From Helianthus annuus (lineage: Eukaryota; Streptophyta; Magnoliopsida; Asterales; Asteraceae), in NCBI RefSeq assembly GCF_002127325.2, contig NC_035436.2, positions 82,333,716-82,397,715 of the forward strand: a stretch of DNA of 64,000 nt, in the 5' to 3' direction. Both the position numbers and the translations under genes were made by a program. The notes beneath the pieces are model-generated. The model saw only the letters and a program-made list of their open reading frames with translations, searched no databases and was not told where the DNA came from. Shown one piece after another: positions 1 through 8,456 of this stretch (within the stretch, counting starts at the first letter, position 1; every line of letters begins with the position of its first letter).

Positions 1-98
1 TCTGGATCTTCATCTTTATAGTGAACCCACTCTTCAGTGTCATTGATCTCTTCTCCTCGTCCAAACCTTCTTCAAGAACAAAAAATACAAAATGCCAT

Positions 99-175
99 AT
101 GACTGGCATCAGTATCTTTTTCTTGAAATGTTGTCCATCTCATGCAGCAAAATCTTTCTGAGTTACTCCCCTCTG
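99..175 (+). repeat. Direct repeat, copy 1 (second copy about 836-910)
   Basis: About 75 bp recur at 836-910 with scattered differences. Both copies carry the core CATCTCATGCAGCAAAAT preceded by TCTTGAA. The same core appears inverted at 1037-1073, so these copies belong to the module family that also forms the hairpins at 1037-1136 and 1201-1282. Confidence 0.7.
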
Positions 176-1036
176 ATAACAATTCATTAGTTTATTTGTT
201 GGCGTTTTACAGTGGGTGGTATTTAGTAGTATTGGCATTTGCTTTTTTGGTTTGATCAAATGGAAGTTGCTGAGATGTATCATTTTATAGGATGTCTTTT
301 TGGCGCCTAAATTAGGCGGTGCATTACTATAATAAAGTATTCGTCTTTTCAGTTACTATTTTGTAATTAATGTTTTTGATAAGCTTTATCTCTGAAGTCT
401 GTAACACGTCCCATCTTTCATTTGGCGTTTTTGATTCTTCAGTATTACTGATTTTGTATTTACTGTTTCTAGTTACATTTTCAAGTTTGCTTTTTTTTTT
501 AATTATTTTTTGGGGGTTTTATATAATAATTTTCAAAGTAATTTTATTATAGTTTGGGAGTTTTTTGGTGGCGTTTAACTGGATGATATCGTTTAAACAA
601 GCATTTTGGTTGTTTTAGCGTTTTTATTATATATGGCGTTTTTTATTATATAACAATTAACTGAAAAGGAAAATAAAAAAAGAATACATAAACAATTGAT
701 CTTCCAAATCTTCTCTATCTCCAGTCTCTTTCTTCTTTTTTGAATCATGTTAACTGGGTGGTTCGACTTTCGTATGATTCATTTTGTTTTTTTGTTTTTC
801 AAGTAGTTTTTTGTGTTGCTGTTTGGAAGCACACAGTCTGACATCAACATCTTTTTCTTGAATATTTGTCCATCTCATGCAGCAAAATGTTATTGAGTTT
901 ATATCCTTCAGCCAACAATCTTGAATTTTTACAATCATCGATGTTTGATTTTTTTTAACTTTTTTGGCGTTTTACCGATAAAAAGAACGCCACGAAATAA
1001 GATCACCTTAAACCTCAAATTTTGATCATGCAAAAA

Positions 1037-1136
1037 TCAATAATGTTTTGCTGTATGAGATGGACAACATTGTTAATCCTCTGTTAAGAAAGATAAATGA
1101 CAATGTTGTCCACCCCATACAGCTAAACTTTATTGA
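1037..1136. repeat. Imperfect hairpin with 37-bp arms
   Basis: The left arm (1037-1073) and the reverse complement of the right arm (1100-1136) agree at 33 of 37 positions by eye, with a 26-nt loop. Size and mismatch pattern resemble a plant microRNA precursor, but it could equally be an inverted repeat inside a transposable element. Function is unknown. Confidence 0.75.
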
Positions 1137-1200
1137 CAACAAACCTCAATAATTTTTTTGTATGTTTTGGCGTTATAAATTGGATGGAAGTTTAGGATAA

Positions 1201-1282
1201 GTCAATAAGATTTTACTCAATGAAATGGAGAATATCCTCACTTAAGGATTTTGTCTATTTCATTGAGAGAAATCTTACTGAC
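1201..1282. repeat. Second imperfect hairpin of the same module family
   Basis: Arms 1201-1237 and 1246-1282 agree at 31 of 37 positions by eye and flank an 8-nt loop. The arms are a diverged form of those at 1037-1136 (shared TCAATAA start and ATGGA near the loop end), so the two hairpins probably arose by duplication. Confidence 0.7.
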
Positions 1283-1737
1283 AGCCAAACTGAAATTCAA
1301 AAAAACGTTTTAGGGTAGAAGATATTTGATGTTTGGGTTTTTTGGCGTTTCTAAGGCGAATGGGTTATATCAAATATGGCGTTTGGGTTTTTGTGTGTGT
1401 GTTTTTAATTAAAGGTATGAGATGTTGTATATATAGGATTTTTTGGCCTTTTTTTAGGCGGGATTTTACTATAATTAAGTTTGGCGTTTTATATTTAATG
1501 GCGTTTTACTTAGAATGGTCTGTGATTTTTGTTTTTGGCGTTTTATTTCATGAGATGGCGTTTTGTGTGGAGTAGTCAAAAGACCCTTTTACCCTTAATG
1601 AAGCGCGTCCACGTAATAAACTTGATGTTATTTACAAAAACGCCACCGCGCCAATCTAGTCCATTGATTGTTTTGATCGGACGATAATTAAGCGTTCTCA
1701 CCGTTCTCACACTTTCTACCGTCTTCTCTAAATCCCG

Positions 1738-1741
<4 letters not shown>

Positions 1742-1792
<51 letters not shown>
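1742..1792. repeat. (TA)n microsatellite
   Basis: Uninterrupted TA dinucleotide tract. It borders the terminal-inverted-repeat element that begins at 1793. Confidence 0.95.
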
Positions 1793-1794
<2 letters not shown>

Positions 1795-2192
1795 GGACCG
1801 CTAAAATGAGAACCACCTCGAGTTGTAAGAACCGTGAGAACTACACCGTGCGGGGCGAGGTGGACCAAATTTTTTTTTCAAAAACATAGTTGCGTGTATT
1901 ATAAACACATTTGTAAAAAAAATTCAAAAAAATGTCGTTTGTGTAGTTTTGAGCACCACAAGTTTGTGTTTACGGGTACCGTAAATCTAACCAGAAAATT
2001 TACGGGTACCGTAAACACAAACTTGTGGTGCTCAAAACTACACACACGACATTTTTTTTTTGAATTTTTTTTTACAAATGTGTTTATAATACATGCATCT
2101 ACGTTTATGAAAAAAAAATTTGGTCCACCTCGGTCCGGATCAAAAAGTTCTCGCGGTTCTTACAACTCGAGGTGGTTCTTATTTTAGCGCAA

Positions 2193-2195
<3 letters not shown>
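1793..2195. mobile_element. Palindromic MITE bounded by (TA)n
   Basis: The first ~50 bp are nearly the reverse complement of the last ~50 bp (shared core GAACCACCTCGAGTTGTAAG). A second inner inverted repeat around 1970-2035 contains TTTACGGGTACCGTAAA-like arms, so the 403-bp element is largely palindromic. It has no coding capacity; the 117-residue frame across it is a by-product. TA microsatellites abut both ends, as described for Micron-type elements, but the family is not established here. Confidence 0.75.

Positions 2196-2240
<45 letters not shown>
2196..2240. repeat. (TA)n microsatellite
   Basis: TA tract shared as the boundary between the element at 1793-2195 and the element at 2241-3018. 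Confidence 0.95.
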
Positions 2241-2247
<7 letters not shown>

Positions 2248-3016
2248 GTTCTAGAGTGAACACTAGGTTGAGAATGAACTGTGTGAACTAATCTGGGCCA
2301 TTGGATTACATCATCTAGAGATTTTTAAACAATGGCAAGATTGTAATTATAATGTTGTAACTCCCCTTTAAAATAAATGACAGAAGGGTATTTGTGTCTT
2401 TTGTAAATTGCATTTATTAAACAATATAATCAAAATCCCTAAAATCTCGCTAGTTTCCATATATACAAGATACATAGTTGTTAGTGTATACACATGTGTA
2501 CAGTCTCGCTAGTATCAGTTTATACAATATACACAGCTGTTAGTTTATACACATGTGTACAGTCTCGCTAACTATCAGTTTATATAAGATATACAACTGT
2601 TAGTTTATACACATGTGTACAGTGTTTTATACATTTGTGTATTATATTAAGAAATGGTTACATATGTGCATATTAACAACATATAGTATATTAGGCATGC
2701 ACACGAGTAGATTCATATAAAAATTATGAAATTAATGAAAATGAAACATATCACATGTATGCAAAAATAAATAACTTCATCACATATTCAAAAAAAATTA
2801 ATGCCCAAAAATAATTACAATTTCAATCTCAGAGATAATGGAGAAATAATTAAATATGAGAGAGAGAAAGAGAGTTAAGAGATGAGAAAATTAAGGGATT
2901 TTAATTAAACATACTTGGGTAATGCCAATCTTACCCTTTTAATCTAAAAAATGATCAATGGCCAAAATTAGTTCACTCAGTTCACTCTCAAAAAATTGTT
3001 CACTCTTGATCCTAAT

Positions 3017-3018
<2 letters not shown>
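2241..3018. mobile_element. Non-autonomous inverted-repeat element bounded by (TA)n
   Basis: The first ~65 bp match the reverse complement of the last ~65 bp imperfectly (AGAGTGAACA, GTGAACTAAT and GGCCATTG recur in the same order). No open frame of note. It contains the 60-bp tandem repeat at 2461-2640. Its termini resemble in layout those of the element at 1793-2195, suggesting one mobilising system, which is inference. Confidence 0.7.
2461..2640. repeat. Three 60-bp tandem repeats
   Basis: Three consecutive units of about 60 bp (2461-2520, 2521-2580, 2581-2640). Each has GTTAGT, TATACACATGTGTACAGT and a variable TATACAA-type start. Each unit includes the 10-bp palindrome ACACATGTGT. Confidence 0.8.

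Positions 3019-3090
<72 letters not shown>
3019..3090. repeat. (TA)n microsatellite truncating element F
   Basis: TA tract lying exactly where the minus-strand reverse transcriptase of element F breaks off. It encodes a meaningless alternating Ile-Tyr run in one minus frame. Confidence 0.95.
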
Positions 3091-3093
<3 letters not shown>

Positions 3094-3911
3094 TCCATTT
3101 AGTAATTTGCTCAATATTTGTGGGATCCACATGAATTCCTTCATGATTGACTAAATGTCCAAGAAACTATACCTCTTCTAACCAAAATTCACATTTGAAA
3201 ATTTAGCATAAAGCTTTTCTTTTCTCAGCAAATTTAGAAGTGCATTCAGGTGCGTTGAATGTTCCTCTTTACTCTTAGAGTAAATGAGAATGTTATCTAT
3301 AAAGACAATTATGAATTTATCCAAATATGGCTTATATATTCGGTTCATCATGTCCATAAATGCATCTGGGGCATTGGTTAAACCAAATGGCATGACTATA
3401 AATTCATAATGGCCATAGCTTGTTCTGAAAGCAGTCTTACGAATGTCCTCTTCTGGTACCTTTAATTGATGATATCCTGAGCGTAAGTCAATCTTAGAGA
3501 AAAATCGAGCTCCTTGCAATTGATCAACAAATCATCGATTCTCGATAATGGGTACCGATTTTTAATCATGACTTTATTCAATTCACGGTAATCAATGCAC
3601 ATACGCATCGACCCGTCTTTCTTTTTGACGAATAAGATCGGTGCTCCCTATCGCGATGAGCTTGGCTGAATGAATCCTTTCTCCAATAGTTCGTCCAATT
3701 GTTTCTTTAACTCTTGCATTTCTGCGGGTGCCAAATGGTAAAGTGCTTTGGCAATCGATGCTGTTCCTGGTAACAAATGTATTCTGATTTCGACTTCCCT
3801 GTCTGGTGGTAATCCTGGTAGTTCTTCTGGAAATACATCAGCAATCACGTCTGGAATCATTTTGGCTTCGTCTGCAGTCAGAACAAATGCTCTAGCATTT
3901 TTAGTAGTCAT
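3091..3911 (-). pseudogene. Element F reverse transcriptase fragment
   Basis: The minus strand encodes the start of a gypsy [19 protein letters not shown], then [46 protein letters not shown] and [11 protein letters not shown], ending at ITKWK against the (TA)n tract. It is dead: an in-frame stop near 3650, a frameshift near 3515, further stops after 3180, and the catalytic pair reads FIDN instead of FIDD. The residues just after the knuckle region lead directly into the RT N-terminus, so the aspartic protease (usually a couple of hundred residues) has been deleted. The stretch continues the reading of 47962-48326 across the Copia-A insertion. RNase H and integrase are absent. Confidence 0.88.
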
Positions 3912-3917
3912 GTTATT

Positions 3918-4341
3918 TGTAGGATCGGTTTGTGACCCAAACGAGTCGATCAGAGGAGTTTTAATCTATTTCAAAGGCAGAAACAGAGAAATAGACTTCG
4001 AAACAGCTTGAATATCACTTTAAACAACTTTCTGATTGATATAACAGCAAATACAATCACAGGACAAACCGGCAGCACCTCGGTATCCAAATCATAAACT
4101 GTTGCTACTGATTTCGTTTGAAAGGTATATATAGTGATGTGATTCCGCTTGAAAGTGACAATGTGCATTTCAAGCGGAATTAGTAATGTTGATTTCGCTT
4201 GAAACTGCACATGTTACTTTCAAGCGGATTTAGCACAAACATCACATCCAAACCCTAATTTCCTCGAACTACGAGCCCTGATCTAACACTTATAATACTA
4301 GACTCGATAGAAGACGAAATCGACAGATGTATGCACCAACA
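3918..4341 (-). repeat. Copia-A 3' LTR
   Basis: Read on the minus strand it starts TGTTGGTGCA and ends CGATCCTACA. Its partner is 47538-47961, of the same length. It contains several TTCCGCTTGAAA words and their complements, and a TATATATA-type box near 4125-4135. The duplication TTATT lies immediately outside (3913-3917). Confidence 0.95.
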
Positions 4342-4351
4342 GACTCCCCCT
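4342..4351 (-). other. Copia-A polypurine tract
   Basis: The minus strand reads AGGGGGAGTC directly abutting the 3' LTR, identical to the tract of Copia-B at 30102-30111. It is the expected plus-strand DNA priming site. Confidence 0.85.
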
Positions 4352-6376
4352 CAGATGTTGACGAGTCTTAAGTGTCGAGTCTTCAATGTCTTCAATCTTG
4401 ATCAGTCTTACTGCACTTTACTCTTTCTATCAGCACCAACATGCTCCTTTCGAACAAAACCTTCTCTCGGATGTTTTCAGACTCCCCCTTTCGATGTGCT
4501 GGAATTGTAATATGACTTTTACAGAATCAGGATCGTGATCTTGCTCTCAAGCTTTCTAATTCTCTTGATCAGATCTCTTGATTCCTTAAGTTCATCAGCA
4601 TCATCAACTCCAGGATCATAACCTGGCTCTCATTCTACTCAGGTATCAAAAACTGGCTTTCCTACACATTCTCTACCACACAATAAATTCCATAAATCTT
4701 AACAATTTAATATTAAGATGTATGCACCAACTCAGACTCTCCTTTTCAAAACAACCAGAATATCTGTGACCACTTGCAGAAAAATATTCAATCATTTTTA
4801 GATTTAACCTACTTCCCCTCAAAATGATCATCATGTTCAGCATTTGGAATTTTGAAAATGAGCTTTACAACATCAGTTGTCGAAAATCTTTTTGGATTTT
4901 TTTGAGTTTAAATGAAATGCAGTAAAGAAATATTTACATACAATATTTTTGAGTTTCTGTAAGAGGATCATATCAGTTTTTGAGACAAATCACCAACACC
5001 GTTAAGCTTTTAAACATTTTAAGTTCTAAACAATTCACTTAAATTGTCAGTATATTGGTCCACTTAAATTTTCACACAAAGTTCAACTATTTCGAGATAC
5101 GATATTAATGTTTTAATGACTTAAACTTATCCGCGTGTCCCACCACTTGAATATACTCCCGTATCCAGATCCCAATATTCAGTCTTACAGGTGAGTATAC
5201 CTAGATGATATCTGTAAGGGGTTAGGTGCGAAACCGTGAGAGCTCAGGTCAGAACTTCCGTTCAGCAGAGAGATGACGGTTCGACTTTTGGTGTGTCCCC
5301 TTTAGAGGATCTTTTCTTCAACAACACATGATTAGCATTTTTCAATGTTTCATCATTTTTTATGCTGAGGGCGGCGCTATATTTCAAGCATTTACAGAAA
5401 GTATTATACGGGGACTAGGCCATTGCTTCCGCAAAATCAGAAGTCCCGGGATAATACCCCAGATATCACTGAGTATAAAGACTTAGTATCTCAGAAAGAG
5501 GGACCTTTCAAACAAGATTTCGGGGGTTACCCATATATCCAAGAAATGTTCCCCACGATATAAGCAAGTTTGAAATTTAGATTTATATCTCGTCACAATC
5601 TACTAAATGTGCAAAAACCTACTGGCACATCTGCAGTGAGATTGTTTATCACATTTTTTTACTTTCCATTTCTTTAGCATGTTATGATAGTCCACTGATG
5701 TACTATCATTTCCTCTTTTTACAACAAAACTCATTTTGAATTTTATCATGTTTTTGGATTTTTCAAATTTTCTAATGTTTTAGGATTTTCTGAAATTTCT
5801 TACTCCCCCTAAAATTCAAAAACATTTAAAGAAATTTAAAAACAAACTATACAGAGAGATGACAAACTGATGTATCAAGCTTCAAATCTCCATCCACTTG
5901 GCATAAACAATCAGAACTCCCCCTTACAACAAACTATTTTCTCAATTTGATTTCAAAACACTTAAGTTTGTTTCAGTCAAAATGATTTTTCCGGAAAATA
6001 AGTTTTGTTGATTTTAAACCATTTGAAGGTTAGGGGATAAGATCATCACTTTGTTTATTTCTTCTTTACACTAGATGAACCCCATTTTAACCATTAGTAG
6101 AAAATCAAGTACAACTTAATGTCCCTGATTTACCACTTGTAAGAACAAGCCTATGTACCACTTGTAGGAATAAAACATCTACACAAATTCATTTTACCAA
6201 AAAAGATGCCGATTCATGCTTCACACTTACCAACCTGGAAGCTCCGGCATAGTCCATTACCTGTAAAAAAATTATCAAATTTTGAAATTCATTCACAAAA
6301 AAAAAAACTTTAACTAGAATGATGCTGATTCCTGCTCCACGCGTACAAACTTGGGAGCTCCAGCAAGTCCGATTTT
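4352..6376 (-). other. Copia-A 3' non-coding region
   Basis: About 2 kb between the gag stop and the polypurine tract with no open frame of note and no pol motif. It contains several further polypurine-like runs (CTCCCCCT-type on the plus strand, around 4345, 4485, 5810 and 5920), the block at about 5100-5660 shared with Copia-B, and two copies of a ~52-bp post-gag motif at 6204-6255 and 6321-6372. Multiple polypurine tracts and conserved non-coding motifs have been described for Sirevirus-type copia elements. Confidence 0.7.
5100..5660 (-). other. Conserved non-coding block shared with Copia-B
   Basis: Reverse-complementing this stretch gives the same order of sequence as 28640-29260 in Copia-B. 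Shared landmarks include CAGTGATATCTGGGGTATTA, CCTCTAAAGGGGACACAC, CTGTAAGACTGAATATTGGG and GATCTGGATACGGGAGTATA. No frame is preserved, so selection, if any, acts on DNA or RNA. The role is unknown. Confidence 0.8.
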
Positions 6377-7364
6377 TCAGTTAAACACAGACATCCAAGC
6401 TTCAGCAAGCTTGGATGTTAGCTTATCAAGTTCACTTTCAGTCAGGGTGTATGTTGCCTTCTTTGTTTCATAAAATTCTTTCACCCCTTTCACCTTACCA
6501 TCAACCATTTTTCCAAAAATCTTCTTCACATTTCCATTTAATGCTTTATCGACATCAAGTTCTTTCTTTTCAGAATAGAATTGATTCGATATCTCAACAT
6601 TACCAACTTTTGATTTAAAATTCTCAGCCCTTAATGGTGGAAAATTAACATCATCCGTTGGAGGCACTGATTTTTCCTCTTTAACCTCAACCTGTGGCTC
6701 TTCTGGCTTTGTGGAACCAGAATCATTGCCAGTTTTCTCATCAAACTTCTTAACAACCCACATTTGGTTGTCCTTGGCTCTCTTTTTGTAAAAATTTTTC
6801 TTTGAACATTCACCAACTTCATAAGTTGAATTTTCAAAAATTTTGAACTTTTCAGTTGGTGGTTCAATATCGACAACTTTTTCTTTAAGTTTTTCAGAGA
6901 CTCCCTGTTTTGTCTTAGTAGCTTGAGAACAGTTCCATGCAATGTGACCAACTTTATTGCACTTGTAACAGGTTCTTGTCTCTTTTCTATGAAAGACTCC
7001 AGTTCCTTTCCTCTCAGTAAGAAACTCCTGGTTTGATTGTCTCCAGAAAGGTTTCTTCTGTTCTTCTTCAGCACTACCTCCTGAAACAAATTTTGTGTTT
7101 GTTTTAGAAATTTTCTCATTTTTATAATTTTCAGGTGAAATAAAACCAAGACCTTTCTTTTTGAAATTACCATTATGGTTTGGTTTCTTTTGAAAACCAG
7201 AACCAGAATTGTAACCCTTTTTCTTGTTTAATCGTTGTTGAACTCTTGAAGTGTATTTTTTAGGTTTTTCAGTAAGATTTAAATCTTTTATTTCAGAAAT
7301 ATTAATTTCTGTCATTTTGAAAACCTTTTTAATCATTTCAATTCTAACACTTCTTATTGGAAAC
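6377..7364 (-). pseudogene. Copia-A gag, C-terminal segment
   Basis: The minus strand encodes about 330 residues ending in LAEAWMSVFN and a stop. It holds the second zinc knuckle (CYKCNKVGHIAWNC) and Lys-rich stretches. It continues directly from the segment at 30585-31135: the residues before and after the Copia-B insertion join in frame when one copy of GAAAC is removed, and the result aligns with Copia-B gag at 11230-12154. The open frame at 7375 begins in the LTR and is not a true start. In Copia-B the protease follows this end; here only non-coding DNA follows. The segment itself is open, but the whole gag is broken elsewhere. Confidence 0.85.
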
Positions 7365-7832
7365 TGTTGGTGCACTGAATGTCTGTTTACTACGTCTTAA
7401 TCGAGTCTTAGGTCTAGATAGGTTAGATTGGAGCTTGGATATCAAAAAGTGGTTTTAATGTTGTAATTCCGCTTGAAATGACAAATATGTCCTTTCAAGC
7501 GAAATCAGTTAATCATGTAATTCCGCTCCAAATAGATATCTTGGTGATTCCGCTCGAGTGTTCATAGGGGTTTCGCTTGAGTTGTTTCAAGCGGAATCAC
7601 AGGCTCTATAAATAGGTAATGTGTTCATTTCATTTGTAACGTTGGAGCGGAATTAGGAGTCGAGGTGCTGTCGGATTTTTGTCAGAATTCATTGTATTTG
7701 ACTCAGAAAAGCAGTAATAGAAAAAGATTAAAAGGATACAAGTTGTTTGATGTTGTTTACGTTGATTCCGCCTCTGTAAACAATGATGAACTGCCTTTAC
7801 TGACTATTTAGGGTCACGCACACGATCCAACA
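7365..7832 (+). repeat. Copia-B 5' LTR
   Basis: Begins TGTTGGTGCACTGAATG and ends CACGATCCAACA. A TATAAATA box lies at 7607-7614. Upstream of it are repeated TTCCGCTTGAA and TTTCAAGCGAAAT words. The partner LTR is 30112-30579. Confidence 0.96.
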
Positions 7833-7834
7833 AG

Positions 7835-7851
7835 TGGTATCAGAGCTCAGG
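7835..7851 (+). other. Copia-B primer binding site
   Basis: TGGTATCAGAGCTCAGG two bases after the LTR. Complementary to the 3' end of plant initiator tRNA-Met, the usual primer for copia elements. Confidence 0.9.
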
Positions 7852-8055
7852 ACGAGGAGTTCATACCAATTCAGCTTGATTCTACCAGATTTTCTCATTT
7901 TTACTCACTTCTTCTTATACTTTTCTGATTTGAACTAGTTCTAGCGGTTGAAATGGTCTGATTTTCACGTGTATTGTGTAAAACATAGTTTTAACAAACC
8001 CTACAAAGAACCAGACTAAAATTCGGATTAAAACTGGTAAAAATGGCTTAAAAAC

Positions 8056-8400
8056 TTAATTCCGCTTGAAAAGTTGTTCGGTGATTTCGCTTGTAAAACC
8101 ATATTTCGCTTGAAAGAACAGTTTGATTTCGCTTGAAATCAGATTCCGCTTGAGATTATTGTTCTTATTTCGCTCGAAATCGTGATCCCGCTTGAAATAC
8201 TTTTGTATTTTCAAGCGAAATCAGAACAAGTCAAGATTCCGCTTGAAAGTTGGTTTCTTATTCCGCTTGAAGTCTAATCCCGCTTGAAACACGTGTGTGT
8301 TTTCAAGCGAAATTAGCTAATTGCTTGATCCCGCTTGAAGATTTCTTCTGATTTCGCTTGAAGCTATTTCGCTTCAAGTGATTTCGCTTGAAATTTCTGT
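8056..8400 (+). repeat. CGCTTGAA repeat array in Copia-B leader
   Basis: About 16 copies of TT(T/C)CGCTTGAA, some inverted as TTCAAGCGAAAT, lie in about 350 bp between primer site and gag. Inverted pairs around 8188-8226 and 8280-8320 would fold into short hairpins in the genomic RNA. The same words are in the LTR and in the leader of Copia-A (47060-47340). Confidence 0.85.
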
Positions 8401-8456
8401 TTTTCAAAACTTAAAAATTTTTCTAAGTGTTTGCTGATTTTTCAGGTACGTGCAAG

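Larger units (their letters stand above)
1..1741. other. AT-rich non-genic region, possible end of a large non-autonomous element
   Basis: I see no gene here. The word GGCGTTT (or its complement) recurs about 14 times between positions 200 and 1650. A family of 37-bp modules recurs in both orientations between 99 and 1282. The right end, just before the (TA)n tract, contains two GTTCTCAC words, resembling in style the ends of the neighbouring (TA)-bounded elements. This may be the right part of a large non-autonomous DNA element whose other end lies outside the window. That is inference; no transposase is visible. Confidence 0.4.

Noticed and set aside
370..552. 60-residue hydrophobic frame
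   Set aside because: T-rich sequence alone gives a Phe/Leu/Ile run; no supporting context.
1333..1575. 80-residue plus-strand frame
   Set aside because: Arises from repeated GGCGTTT and T-rich words; no conserved protein features.
1834..2187. 117-residue frame across the palindromic MITE
   Set aside because: Both halves are reverse complements of each other; the frame is a by-product of the inverted repeat.
2939..3130. 63-residue minus-strand frame with a long Ile-Tyr run
   Set aside because: It is the translation of the (TA)n tract joined to a few residues of element F RT; not a gene.
6631..7173. 180-residue minus frame inside Copia-A gag
   Set aside because: Shifted frame of the gag segment, which carries the recognisable zinc knuckle in the other frame.
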